DNA of 64,000 nt, taken from the NCBI GenBank assembly GCA_029259745.1, contig JAJDEO010000063.1:124001-188000 (forward strand). Direction: 5' to 3'. The notes beneath the pieces are model-generated. The model was not told the origin of the DNA, ran no database searches, and worked only from the letters and a program-made list of their open reading frames with translations. The first letter of the stretch is position 1. Every line of letters begins with the position of its first letter. Below are positions 49,317 to 58,247 of this stretch, piece after piece. Position numbers and translations under genes: made by a program. This DNA is from Planctomycetota bacterium. Its GTDB lineage: Bacteria > Planctomycetota > B15-G4.

Positions 49317-50243
49317 ATGCGCGTGACGTTGCTGGCCTCGGCCGACTTCGCCGTCCCCACGCTCGACCGGCTGCTTGCGGCCGGGCACGAGGTCTGCGTT
49401 GGCACGCAGCCGTCGCGGCGCGCGGGCCGAGGACGTCTCGAGGTGCGGCCGACGCCGATCGGCGCGCGCTGCGAAGACCTCGGCCTCGCGGCCCGTGAGC
49501 TCGACGACTGCAACTCGCCGGAGTCGATCGAATGGCTGTCGGCGAGTCAGCCGGACGTGATCGTCGTCGTGGCCTTCGGTCAGAAGCTCGGTGCGGCCGT
49601 GCGCGCCGCCGCGCCGTGGGGCTGTCTGAACATCCACCCCTCGCTGCTGCCGCGCTGGCGCGGGGCCGCCCCCGTGCAGGCCGCACTGCTCGCCGGCGAT
49701 GACACCACGGGTGTCTGCATCATCGACGTCGTCGAGCGCATGGACGCCGGCGCGTTGCTGGCCGTGAAGAAGACGCCCACGGCGGGCAAGACGGCGGGCG
49801 ATCTGCTCGACGAACTCTCGGAGACGGGGGCCCAGCTCATGCTCGAGGTGATCGACATGCTCGCGCGCGGCGACGTCATGCGCAGTGCGCAGAACGAAGA
49901 CGACGTGACGCGCGCGAAGAAAGTGCACAAGGACGACGGTCGCATCCGCTGGGAACACGATGCGGCGGCCGTCGACTGTCGCGTGCGCGCGATGACACCC
50001 AAGCCGGGGGCGTTCACCTGTCTGCCGGATGGCTCGGAGCTGCGGTTGCTGAGCGGGACGACGATCGACGTTCCGCGCGGTGCGTTGCCCGGTGAGGTGC
50101 TCGACATGGAAGGACTCGTCATTGCCTGCGGCACGGGTGCGTATCGCGTCGAGCGCGTGCAACGCCAGGGTCGCAAGCCGATGGATGTCGCCGACTACCT
50201 GCGCGGTGCGACGCTCACTGACGGCGTGCGGATGGGGCCATGA
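49317..50243 (+). CDS. fmt: Methionyl-tRNA formyltransferase
   Basis: 308 residues. Formyltransferase core: VTLLASADFAVPTLDRLLAAGHEV, DVIVVVAFGQKLGAAVRAAAPWGCLNIHPSLLPRWRGAAPVQAALLAGDDTTGVCIIDVVERMDAGALL (catalytic Asn/His/Asp in NIHPSLLP and MDAG), and the C-terminal tRNA-binding part from RVRAMTPKPGAFTCLPDG. It formylates initiator tRNA. The stop overlaps rsmB (ATGA). Confidence 0.94.
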   Translation: MRVTLLASADFAVPTLDRLLAAGHEVCVGTQPSRRAGRGRLEVRPTPIGARCEDLGLAARELDDCNSPESIEWLSASQPDVIVVVAFGQKLGAAVRAAAPWGCLNIHPSLLPRWRGAAPVQAALLAGDDTTGVCIIDVVERMDAGALLAVKKTPTAGKTAGDLLDELSETGAQLMLEVIDMLARGDVMRSAQNEDDVTRAKKVHKDDGRIRWEHDAAAVDCRVRAMTPKPGAFTCLPDGSELRLLSGTTIDVPRGALPGEVLDMEGLVIACGTGAYRVERVQRQGRKPMDVADYLRGATLTDGVRMGP

Positions 50244-51631
50244 GCAACCCACGTCGACCGAAGGGCAAGCCGCACCGTGGGGCCAAGGCGGCCAAGGAAG
50301 CGCGTGCGAACCCGTACCACGAGGAACCGAACCATCGGCGTCGAGCACATCGACTGCTGACGGCGATCGAGCACGGCGCCTTCGCGTCCGAGCTGTTCGA
50401 GAAGAAGGACCCTCCGTTCGTGCGCGAAGTCGTGCTGGGCGTTGCGCGCCGTCGCGCCACACTCGATGCGGTGCATGCCGCGTTCGCGAAGCGCGATCTG
50501 GCCACGCTCGACGAACCCGTCATCATCGCCGTGCGCATCGGCCTGTATCAGATGATCTTCCTCGACGCCGTGCCCGTGCATGCGGCCGTCTCGGAGAGCG
50601 TCGGCACGCTGCGTCTCGCGAGCCAACGCACCTACGCGAACGGTGTCTTGCGCACGATCGCGCGCGAGTCGAACCGCGTGCCCGTGCAGAACGATCGCGG
50701 CGGCGCGAGTCCGCGCAAGCGCATCGAGCGCGCCGGTCGCACGGTGACGTTCTTCTCGCGCTCGGTGTTCTCCGATCCCGAGCAGGACCTCGTCCAGCAC
50801 CTCGCGGCATATCACAGTCACCCGGAGTTCCTGGTGAAGCGTTGGGTCGACGCGTTCGGTGCCGACGCGGCCGTGGCGATGATGGAGAACGACAACGTCG
50901 CCGCGCCGCTGACGTTGCGTCCGCGCCGCGGGCGGATCGACGCCGAGACGCTCGCGCGCACGCTGCTCGAGCAGGGCGTCAAGGCGCGCATCGTCGATGG
51001 GCCCGACGGTGAAGTGCTCGACGTTCCGACGGCGACGAAGGCGAGCGGCGCCGACAAGGTCGTGACGACCAAGGCATTCACGTCCGGCTTGTGCAGCGTG
51101 CAGCAGCTCGAGCAGGCGGCGCCTGTCGCGGCGCTCGCCGTGCAGCCCGGCGAGGTGGTTTGGGACGTGTGCGCCGCGCCCGGTGGCAAGGCGACGCAGA
51201 TCGCCGAGCAGCTCGAAGGCAGCGGCGGACACGTGATTGCAACGGATAGCAACGCCGAACGCGTCGAGCGGCTCGTCGAGAACGCCGAACGCCTCGGCCT
51301 GACCGACACCATGACGTGCGCGACGCACGATGCACTCGGCGACGACCCCGTCCCCGGCAAACCCGCGGCGGGCTTCGACGCCATCCTCGTCGACGCTCCG
51401 TGCAGCAACACCGCCGTGCTCGGCCGACGCCCCGAAGCCCGCTGGCGTCTCACGCCGGAAACCTTCTCGACCCTCGCCGCACAACAACGCGCGCTCGTCG
51501 AGGCTGCCCGTCGGCACCTCAAGCCCGGTGGCCGCCTCATCTACTCCACGTGCAGCCACGAGCCCGAAGAGAATGCCGACCACGGCTTCGAACCCACCGA
51601 CTTCCCGATGGTGTGGCGCGTCAACGGGTGA
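50240..51631 (+). CDS. rsmB: 16S rRNA m5C967 methyltransferase RsmB, C-terminally short
   Basis: 463 residues. An N-terminal basic stretch (PKGKPHRGAKAAKEARANP), a NusB-like helical domain (HRRRAHRLLTAIEHGAFASELF to RLASQRTYANGVLRTIARES), then the NOL1/NOP2/Sun methyltransferase: VWDVCAAPGGKATQIAEQLEGSGGHVIATD, DAILVDAPCSNTAVLGRRPEARWRL (catalytic Cys in APCS) and LIYSTCSHEPEENADHG (second Cys). Most RsmB proteins go on for ~50 residues past PEEN and end in a DGFFxAxL strand; this one stops after 20. Translationally coupled to fmt. Confidence 0.85.
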   Translation: MSNPRRPKGKPHRGAKAAKEARANPYHEEPNHRRRAHRLLTAIEHGAFASELFEKKDPPFVREVVLGVARRRATLDAVHAAFAKRDLATLDEPVIIAVRIGLYQMIFLDAVPVHAAVSESVGTLRLASQRTYANGVLRTIARESNRVPVQNDRGGASPRKRIERAGRTVTFFSRSVFSDPEQDLVQHLAAYHSHPEFLVKRWVDAFGADAAVAMMENDNVAAPLTLRPRRGRIDAETLARTLLEQGVKARIVDGPDGEVLDVPTATKASGADKVVTTKAFTSGLCSVQQLEQAAPVAALAVQPGEVVWDVCAAPGGKATQIAEQLEGSGGHVIATDSNAERVERLVENAERLGLTDTMTCATHDALGDDPVPGKPAAGFDAILVDAPCSNTAVLGRRPEARWRLTPETFSTLAAQQRALVEAARRHLKPGGRLIYSTCSHEPEENADHGFEPTDFPMVWRVNG

Positions 51632-51719
51632 GCTGAGCACGCCGAGGTGGAATCACGGCGACGCGCGCCTATGCTGTTCCCTTCGATCAATGTTGACACC
51701 AGAAGGGGACGACACTGCG

Positions 51720-52205
51720 ATGAGTGAACGCATCAATCTCGATACAAACGAAGCGGACATGGTCGCCGAGCGTCGTGAAGCACTGCTCGGCAAGCAGAAC
51801 TTCGTGGGTGGATTCATCGCCGGCATCATCGGTGCGCTGGTCGGGGCGGGCATCTGGGCCGCGGCCACGGTGATGACCGAGTACCAGATCGGCTTCCTCG
51901 CGATCGGGATCGGGTTTCTCGTCGGCTGGCTCGTCAATCTCGTCGGCAAGGGTGTGACGCCCATGTTCGGTGTCATGGCGGCGATCCTCTCGCTGCTCGG
52001 CTGCGTCGTCGGCAGCCTCTTCATCCTGGTGCACTCCATCAGCGTCCAGAACGGCACGGATCACCTCACTGCGTTGGCGAACCTCGATCTCGACTTCGCG
52101 GCTCAGCGTATGAAGGACACGTTCCGCCCGATGGATCTGCTCTTCTACGCCCTCGCCGCGATGCAGGGCTACCGCTCGGGTTTCACGAACCTCGACGCCG
52201 AGTAG
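51720..52205 (+). CDS. Membrane protein of unknown function
   Basis: 161 residues. A polar N-terminus (MSERINLDTNEADMVAERREALL) and three to four hydrophobic segments: FVGGFIAGIIGALVGAGIWAAATVM, IGFLAIGIGFLVGWLVNLVG, FGVMAAILSLLGCVVGSLFILV and FYALAAMQGY. The GxxxG-rich first two look like tight helix pairs. No family recognised with confidence. Single gene between rsmB and the isomerase. Confidence 0.72.
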   Translation: MSERINLDTNEADMVAERREALLGKQNFVGGFIAGIIGALVGAGIWAAATVMTEYQIGFLAIGIGFLVGWLVNLVGKGVTPMFGVMAAILSLLGCVVGSLFILVHSISVQNGTDHLTALANLDLDFAAQRMKDTFRPMDLLFYALAAMQGYRSGFTNLDAE

Positions 52206-52244
52206 CGTTCGTCGCGACCCCGTCACCGCGGCTATCCTGCGGCG

Positions 52245-53078
52245 ATGCTCAGACTCGCTTACAACACGAACGGTTTTCCGCACCATCGCGTCGAGGACGT
52301 CGGCGAGATCCTCGCGGGTTTCGGTTACGCCGGGATCTCGATCACGCCCGACACGTTCCAGCTCAACCCTTTTGACGGCGGGCTCGACGAGGCTCGCGCA
52401 CTCAAGCCGCGGCTTGCTGACCTCGGCCTCGCGGTGGCGGTCGAGAGCGGTGCGCGCTTCGCGCTCGACACGCGTCGTAAGCACTGGCCGACGTTGCTCG
52501 ACGAACCGGCCGACGCGGCCCGGCGCCTCGACCATCTCCAGCGGTGCCTCGACATCGCCGTCGCCCTCGGCGCCGAGACGTTTTCGTTCTGGTCGGGACG
52601 CGCGCCGGCGGGTCTTGCCGACGACGTTCTCCTCGAACGCATGTGCAGCGGCGCGACGGCCGTGCTCGACGCGGCCAAGGGATCGGGCGTGCAGGTGTGT
52701 TTCGAGCCCGAGCCCGGCATGGCGGTGCAGTCGATCGAGCAGACGGGCGAGTTCCTGATCGAGCTCAGGCGCAGCGACCTCGCGATCATGCTCGACATCG
52801 GCCACGTGCCGGTGACCGAGATCCTCGACCCGCACGAGATCATCCGATCGCTCGGCGACCAGATCGCCGGCATCCAGCTCGACGACAGCGCCGATGGCCT
52901 GCACGAACACCTCGCCCTCGGAACGGGCGAGATCGACTTCGCACCCGTCATCGCCGCGCTGAGCGACATCGGCTTCACGGGCCTCGCGTCGGTCGAGCTC
53001 CCGCGCCACGATCACAACCCCGTGACGTTCGCCGAACGCTCGATCCGCTTCGTGCGCGAGCTGTACGGCGTGAGCTGA
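52245..53078 (+). CDS. Sugar phosphate isomerase/epimerase-like TIM barrel
   Basis: 277 residues with the AP-endonuclease 2/xylose isomerase-like barrel: LRLAYNTNGFPHHRVEDVGEILAGFGYAGISIT, RHRLQRCLDIAVALGAETFSFWSG-like strand (LQRCLDIAVALGAETFSFWSG), VQVCFEPEPGMAV (metal Glu), DLAIMLDIGHVPVTE (Asp/His) and GLASVELPRHDHN. These are metal-dependent isomerases or epimerases of sugars; the same barrel occurs in many planctomycete secondary pathways. Substrate unknown; no partner genes are nearby. Confidence 0.82.
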   Translation: MLRLAYNTNGFPHHRVEDVGEILAGFGYAGISITPDTFQLNPFDGGLDEARALKPRLADLGLAVAVESGARFALDTRRKHWPTLLDEPADAARRLDHLQRCLDIAVALGAETFSFWSGRAPAGLADDVLLERMCSGATAVLDAAKGSGVQVCFEPEPGMAVQSIEQTGEFLIELRRSDLAIMLDIGHVPVTEILDPHEIIRSLGDQIAGIQLDDSADGLHEHLALGTGEIDFAPVIAALSDIGFTGLASVELPRHDHNPVTFAERSIRFVRELYGVS

Positions 53079-53173
53079 CGGCGGCTCGAACAAAGTGCGT
53101 GCGGCCCGCGGCCGATCCACGCGTCCCCTCTCAGAGCACGTGCTCGACTTCACGTCACGAGAGGAAAGATGTC

Positions 53174-54331
53174 ATGGTTCACCCTTCGGCTTTGTCCCGC
53201 TTCGTTCTGTCCGCTGCCGCGCTGACGGTCGCGCTGTCGCCCCCCTGTTCTGCCGACCAGGCGGAGACGCTCGTCCAGGTCGTGGAGACACCGTTCGCGG
53301 TGCACATCGGGTACGGGCAACACACGAGCATCACGACGATCAGCCCGGCGACGGATATCGACCGCTACACGTTCTGCGCCGAAGCCGGCGACGAAGTCCG
53401 AATCATCGTGCAGGCGACGTACGACGCGATGGACCCGCGCGTCGAACTGCTCGATCCACAGGGCGTCGAGCTCCAGGAGAAGACCTGCGATCACACGTGT
53501 TCGTTCATCATGAGCGAAACCATCACGGTCGATGGTACGTACACGATTCTGGTGCGCGACGTGGGTGTGAATGACGTCGGCTCCTATCGTCTCCAGCTCG
53601 AGAAAACGCCGCCGAAGCTGAACATGCCCTCACTGCTGTACGGCACGCCGGCTACGGACATGATCTCGCCGGCTACCGACGAAGACTGGTTCTTGATCCC
53701 GATGGAGGCTGGGACGTCAGTCGTCCTCGCATTGCAAGCGACGTTCGATTCGATGGACCCGCACCTCGCGCTCTTCGATCCCACGGGAGTCTTCGTCGAC
53801 AGCAAGTCTTGCGATCACACGTGCTCGGTGACCATGCCCGTGATGCCGATGTTGACGGGCGTCTACAGAGCGCGCGTTCGCGACCTCGGGACGAACGAGA
53901 GTGGCAAGTACATCCTGTCCGTCGATTGCACCTTCGGGAACTGCCCCTTCCTCACAGCGGCATCACCTTGGGAGCACGTCGGTGGAAGTGTCGCGGGGGC
54001 GCTCGGTCATCCCGTGCTGATCGCCGAGGGTTCGCTCGAGCCGAACTCTTCCGTTTCGCTGACGTTGAGCAAGGTCGAGGCCGATGTTCCCGCGCTGCTC
54101 GTGATCGGTTTCAGCAAGCTCGACCTGCCCTACAAGGGCGGGACGCTCGTGCCGGCGACCGACCTCGTGTTCGGTCTCATGACGTCGTCGAACGGCAACC
54201 TCGTGCGCGGCGCGACCTGGCCGGCCGGGTTCTCGAACACGGAGTTCTACTGCCAGTACTGGGTGCCCGACGACACGACGCTGCAGGGCGTTGCGGCCAG
54301 CAACGCGGTGCGCGGGCTCACGCCCATGTAA
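53174..54331 (+). CDS. Secreted protein with two PPC-like domains and CDHTC motifs
   Basis: 385 residues with a signal peptide (MVHPSALSRFVLSAAALTVALSPPCSA). Two copies of a bacterial pre-peptidase C-terminal (PPC) beta sandwich: ISPATDIDRYTFCAEAGDEVRIIVQATYDAMDPRVELLDPQGVELQEKTCDHTCSF, and ISPATDEDWFLIPMEAGTSVVLALQATFDSMDPHLALFDPTGVFVDSKSCDHTCSV. The identical CDHTC box in both gives a possible metal or disulfide site that is unusual for PPC. The last ~130 residues are a different beta domain (LIAEGSLEPNSSVSLTLSKV to PDDTTLQGVAASNAVRG) of the kind seen in planctomycete surface proteins. Function unknown. Confidence 0.78.
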   Translation: MVHPSALSRFVLSAAALTVALSPPCSADQAETLVQVVETPFAVHIGYGQHTSITTISPATDIDRYTFCAEAGDEVRIIVQATYDAMDPRVELLDPQGVELQEKTCDHTCSFIMSETITVDGTYTILVRDVGVNDVGSYRLQLEKTPPKLNMPSLLYGTPATDMISPATDEDWFLIPMEAGTSVVLALQATFDSMDPHLALFDPTGVFVDSKSCDHTCSVTMPVMPMLTGVYRARVRDLGTNESGKYILSVDCTFGNCPFLTAASPWEHVGGSVAGALGHPVLIAEGSLEPNSSVSLTLSKVEADVPALLVIGFSKLDLPYKGGTLVPATDLVFGLMTSSNGNLVRGATWPAGFSNTEFYCQYWVPDDTTLQGVAASNAVRGLTPM

Positions 54332-54335
54332 GCGG

Positions 54336-55736
54336 TCACAGCATCGTGCGACCTGTCCGTGGTCGTGCCAGCAGCTCGGCGAGGGTCGTGAGGGCCTCGT
54401 CGAGCTGCTCGTCGTCGGGCGGACCGAGGGCGAGTCGGATGGCGTTCGGTGCCGGGCGTCGACCGATGTGGAAGGCGTGGGCCTCGGAGACGACCACGTG
54501 ACGTTCGCCGGCGGCAGCGACGAAGGCCTCCGAGCGTGTCCACGAGGTCTCGGCAAGGTCGATCCAGACGTGGTGGGCGTGGGGCGCGCCCGTGAGCCGC
54601 GCGTTGCCGACGCCGTCGAGACGGGCGGCGCGCGCTTGGCGATCTGCGAGCGCGGCCTTGCGTGCGTCGATGAGCGTGTTCGCGGGAAGGCCGCTGCCGT
54701 CGTCGGTGAGCAGAGCGTCGGTCCAGGCGACGGCGAGTGTCGGCGTCATCCAGGCGACGTCGAGCAGCGCACGGTCGATGGCGTCGCGGTGTGCGCGGTC
54801 CTCGATCGTTACGGCGCAGACGCGCAGGCCGAGACCGAGCGCGCGGCCGACGTCGGCGACGCAGACGACGCGCTCGGGTGCCAGCGTCGCCAGGGGTCGC
54901 ACTGGCGGATCGTGCAGCGCCATGTCCTCGTCGAACTCCACGACGAGCACGTCGTGCCGCGCCGCGACCTCGAGCACCTCGCGGCGCCGGGCTTCGCTCC
55001 ACGTCGTCGTCGTCGGTGAGTGGTGCGTGGGTTGGACGATGAGCAGCCGCGGGCGGGTATTCGCGCAGACGGCGGCCAGGTCGTCGCAGACGAGGCCGCC
55101 GTCGTCGACCGCAACGCCTTCGAGTCGCGTCCCCGCGATGCGCGCGATGGCGGAGAGCCCCGTGTAGGCGACGGACTCGGCGGCGATGACGTCGCCCGGT
55201 GACGTCAACGCCGTCACGACGGCGAGCAGCGCGGGATGGAAGCCGGGAGCGACCGTCACGACCGGCGCCTCGCGCTCGATCGAGATGCGCGACAGCCAGC
55301 GCCGCGCGACGTCGATCGCGATCCCGTCGCTCGCGGCCGTCGCCGTGTCGAAGGCCTCCGTGATGCGACCCGTCTTCTCGAGCCGCTCGAAGAGGCTTCG
55401 CACGAGCGGCCCGGTGACATCGGGGATCGCGATCGTGACGTTGGCGCCGAGGTCGATGTCGCCCGCAGCGGCCGGCGAGGGGACGAGTCCGGCGCGTGTC
55501 GTGGCGCGGCAGACGAAGGTTCCGCGGCCGACCTCACCCACGACGAGGCCGCGGCGTTCGACGTCGGCGTAGGCGCGCGAGACGGTTCCGAGGCTCACTT
55601 TCAGGCGATGGGCAAGGGCGCGCTGGGACGGCAGCTTGTCGCCCGGAGCCAGGGCGCCGCTGCGGATTTCGCGCTCGATCGCCTGGATCAGGGCGTCGGT
55701 GCGCGGCTGGTCGTCGTTCGGGATTGATATTGTCAC
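54336..55736 (-). CDS. MocR/GntR-type regulator with a degenerate aminotransferase domain
   Basis: 466 residues from GTG. Residues 1-75 are a GntR winged helix (LIQAIEREIRSGALAPGDKLPSQRALAHRLKVSLGTVSRAYADVERRGLVVGEVGRGTFV). The rest aligns with the fold type I aminotransferase domain of MocR (TVAPGFHPALLAVVTALTSPGDVIAAESVAYTGLSAI, RPRLLIVQPTHHSP, RHDVLVVEFDED). The usual SFSKTLAPGLRLG loop is ADVGRALGLGLRV here: the lysine that binds PLP is Arg298, NPTG is SPTT, and EDDYD is EFDED. The protein therefore may not bind PLP as a Schiff base. It is divergent from an S41 peptidase; two inverted repeats sit between them, one over its own start codon. Confidence 0.85.
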   Translation of the reverse strand: MTISIPNDDQPRTDALIQAIEREIRSGALAPGDKLPSQRALAHRLKVSLGTVSRAYADVERRGLVVGEVGRGTFVCRATTRAGLVPSPAAAGDIDLGANVTIAIPDVTGPLVRSLFERLEKTGRITEAFDTATAASDGIAIDVARRWLSRISIEREAPVVTVAPGFHPALLAVVTALTSPGDVIAAESVAYTGLSAIARIAGTRLEGVAVDDGGLVCDDLAAVCANTRPRLLIVQPTHHSPTTTTWSEARRREVLEVAARHDVLVVEFDEDMALHDPPVRPLATLAPERVVCVADVGRALGLGLRVCAVTIEDRAHRDAIDRALLDVAWMTPTLAVAWTDALLTDDGSGLPANTLIDARKAALADRQARAARLDGVGNARLTGAPHAHHVWIDLAETSWTRSEAFVAAAGERHVVVSEAHAFHIGRRPAPNAIRLALGPPDDEQLDEALTTLAELLARPRTGRTML

Positions 55737-55769
55737 TATGACACTTTAGGTGCAATGTCGTGACATTGC
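55731..55769. promoter_or_regulatory. Two inverted repeats between the MocR-like regulator and the S41 peptidase
   Basis: TGTCA-CTA-TGACA at 55731-55743 covers the regulator's GTG start; GCAATGTC-GT-GACATTGC at 55752-55769 follows 8 bases later. Both contain TGTC...GACA half sites, 21 bases centre to centre, as expected for one dimeric or tetrameric repressor. Probably the autoregulatory/shared operator. Confidence 0.55.
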
Positions 55770-55830
55770 CACAACACTCTACGGGGCCGTGCCGTCACAG
55801 TGACGACCGCCCGACCCACGGAGAGACCCG

Positions 55831-57162
55831 ATGCCATCCCCAGCCCTGTGCCTACTCGTTTCCCTGACGCTGATCACCGGCCCCGCGGCCGCCCAGACGG
55901 CCCCGCCGCTCGACGACGGGATTCGCGCAGCCGTCATCGACGACATCGCGCGCGCCATCACCGAACACTATGTCTTCCCCGACGTCGCCGAGGACGTGAT
56001 CGCCGACCTGCGCGAGCGAGCGGCTGAGGGTGACTACGGACACGCCGACGTGGCGTCGTTCTCGGCCGCCTTGACGCGCGATCTCCGCCGTCACGACGGG
56101 CACTTCCGCGTGGGGTGGAACGGTCGGCCGCAGCGCGTCGAGGTCAGCGTCGACCAGGCCGGCGAACTCGCCGAGGAGAGCGAGGCCCGCGGGTTTCCGC
56201 CCGAGATGGTCGCGCGCGCGCGTCGCAACAACTTCGGCTTCCCGCGCGCCGAGATCCTGCCGGGCAACATCGGCTACGTCGAGGTGACGGCGTTCATGCC
56301 GGCGGCCATGGCCCACGATGCCGCCACGGCCGCGATGAACTTCGTGGCCAACACGGACGCCGTCATCATCGACCTGCGCAACAACGGCGGCGGCGACCCC
56401 GAGGCCGTGCAGTACCTCTGCTCGTGGTTCTTCGGCGACGAGCCGGTGCACCTCAACTCGCTCTACTTCCGTCCGACCGACAGCACGACGGAGTTCTGGA
56501 CGCTGCCCGAGCTACCGGGCGTACGACGCCCCGACGTGCCGCTCTACGTGCTGACGTCACGTCGCACGGCGTCGGCGGCCGAGGAGTTCTCCTACAACAT
56601 GCAGACGCAGGAGCGCGCGACGCTCGTCGGGGAGACCACGGCCGGAGGAGCGAACCCCGGCGGACCCGTGCAGCTCGTGCACGGCTTCGAGATCTTCGTC
56701 TCGACCGGCGCGGCCATCAACCCGATCACGGGCACGAACTGGGAAGGCACGGGCGTCGTGCCGCACGTCGACGTCGGCGCCGACCAGGCCCTCGCCCGCG
56801 CGCAGATGATGGCGATCGACAAGCTCCGCGCCGACGCCGACGCGCATACGCGAGCGGCACTCGACTGGACGGCCGAGGGTCTCAAGGCTCAGCTCTGGCC
56901 CGTCACGCTCGGCAAAGAACGCATCGCGAACTACGTCGGCCACTACGGCCCGCGCAAGCTCGTCGCCGCCGACGGCGAACTCCTCTACTCGCGCGACGGC
57001 GGTGCCCCGCGACGCCTCATCCCGATCTCCGAAGACCGCTTCATGCTCGAAGGCGTCGACATCGTCCGCTTCGTCATCGAAACCGACGCCGGCGGCAAGG
57101 GCATCGCGATCGTCGGCGAGTACGACAACGGCACGTCCGACCGCAGCGAGCGCACGAACTGA
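55831..57162 (+). CDS. Secreted S41 (tail-specific / IRBP-like) peptidase
   Basis: 443 residues with a signal peptide (MPSPALCLLVSLTLITGPAAAQ). N-terminal helical part (AVIDDIARAITEHYVFPDVAEDVIADL), then the protease core: NIGYVEVTAFM, VIIDLRNNGGGDPEAVQYLCSWFF, VLTSRRTASAAEEFSYNMQTQERATLVGETTAGGANPGG with the catalytic Ser248 in TAS, and GVVPHVDV. It resembles the planctomycete IRBP-like S41 group, without a PDZ. A C-terminal domain of ~90 residues (VGHYGPRKLVAADGELLYSRDGGAPRRL) is similar to the DUF3471-like module often fused to secreted hydrolases. Divergent from, and likely controlled by, the MocR-like regulator. Confidence 0.87.
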   Translation: MPSPALCLLVSLTLITGPAAAQTAPPLDDGIRAAVIDDIARAITEHYVFPDVAEDVIADLRERAAEGDYGHADVASFSAALTRDLRRHDGHFRVGWNGRPQRVEVSVDQAGELAEESEARGFPPEMVARARRNNFGFPRAEILPGNIGYVEVTAFMPAAMAHDAATAAMNFVANTDAVIIDLRNNGGGDPEAVQYLCSWFFGDEPVHLNSLYFRPTDSTTEFWTLPELPGVRRPDVPLYVLTSRRTASAAEEFSYNMQTQERATLVGETTAGGANPGGPVQLVHGFEIFVSTGAAINPITGTNWEGTGVVPHVDVGADQALARAQMMAIDKLRADADAHTRAALDWTAEGLKAQLWPVTLGKERIANYVGHYGPRKLVAADGELLYSRDGGAPRRLIPISEDRFMLEGVDIVRFVIETDAGGKGIAIVGEYDNGTSDRSERTN

Positions 57163-57209
57163 AGGGTGCTCGCGAGCGGCGCCAATCACTCGGCTGGTGA
57201 CCGCTGACT

Positions 57210-58247
57210 TCAGTCGATGAGCGGCACGTTCGAGAAGGTGCCTTGGACGATCTCATCGGCCAGCAGAGAGTTGCCGGTTTCGATCGAGAAGTTGGTCGCA
57301 GAGAACGTCCCGCTTACGCGGCCCTCGGCGTCGACGTGCGTGATCTCGATCGAGGTCGAGTGCGACAGCGAGATGTTCGGTGAGGCACTCAGCGCTTTCG
57401 TGGCATAGGCGATCCACGGATCGTTCTCGTAGGTCATCACGCGTGGGCCGTCGACGAGCGGTTCGTAGTTGTCGATGAAGATCTGCACGAGGGTCTTGCC
57501 CTTCAGTCCGCCGATCGAGATGCAGTCGTCGGCGAAACAGCCGACGCTCGTGTCGTAACCGACCTTCTGCTTACCGTTGACTTGGAAGGGCTTTCCGTCG
57601 ACGAGACAGAAGAACGAAGGCTTCGTCGACGCGCCGGGCGGCGTGCCCTCGACGGGCAGCACCTCCGTCGACGTCCCGCTCCCCACGATGTTGCTGATCT
57701 CGACGGCGTGTGAGCCCGTGGTGAGCTTCTTCGGGACGCGGACGCGGACGAAACCGCTGTTCACGGCGTAGGCGTCCGGCTCCCATGCGAGCACCTTCGA
57801 CTTCACGCCGCCGATGCGGACCTTGCCCTTCTTCGAGCCGAGGAACGCGGCGTCGACCGTGATCTCGCTGTTCGCGGCGACGACGTCGTCGGGGACGTCG
57901 ATCTCGCTCGGGGCGTGGATCTCGAGTGGCGTGATCGTTCCCGGCTCCTGAGCGCCGAGCCCCTTGGGCTTCACGTTCACGGAGAACGTGCCGGACTTCG
58001 CCTTCTTCACGACGGCGACGATCGTCGTCCCGCCGAACTCGGTGACCTTCAGCTTCGTCTTCTTCGTCGTCGACCCCGACGCCGCGAGGAGGAACACGCT
58101 CGGCTTCTTCGTGCCGAAGCCCGAGCCGTGGATCGTGATCGGTGTCCCGACGGCTGCGTCGGCAGGCTCGACGGACGTGACCGTCACCTGCGCGAAGAGC
58201 GTGGATGCGCCGAGCAGGAGCGCGAATGTGATCGTGGAGATCTTCAT
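57210..58247 (-). CDS. Secreted IPT/TIG-domain protein
   Basis: 345 residues with a signal peptide (MKISTITFALLLGASTLFAQ). Right after it is an IPT/TIG immunoglobulin-like fold (VTVTSVEPADAAVGTPITIHGSGFGTKKPSVFL and IVAVVKKAKSGTFSVNVK), a second similar unit (EITVDAAFLGSKKGKVRIGGVKSKVLAW) and a C-terminal beta domain (KVGYDTSVGCFADDCISIGG...). TIG proteins are usually surface or periplasmic adhesins/ligand binders. Its ATG overlaps the stop of the ECF sigma gene by four bases, so it is co-expressed with and probably downstream of that sigma factor. Confidence 0.8.
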   Translation of the reverse strand: MKISTITFALLLGASTLFAQVTVTSVEPADAAVGTPITIHGSGFGTKKPSVFLLAASGSTTKKTKLKVTEFGGTTIVAVVKKAKSGTFSVNVKPKGLGAQEPGTITPLEIHAPSEIDVPDDVVAANSEITVDAAFLGSKKGKVRIGGVKSKVLAWEPDAYAVNSGFVRVRVPKKLTTGSHAVEISNIVGSGTSTEVLPVEGTPPGASTKPSFFCLVDGKPFQVNGKQKVGYDTSVGCFADDCISIGGLKGKTLVQIFIDNYEPLVDGPRVMTYENDPWIAYATKALSASPNISLSHSTSIEITHVDAEGRVSGTFSATNFSIETGNSLLADEIVQGTFSNVPLID

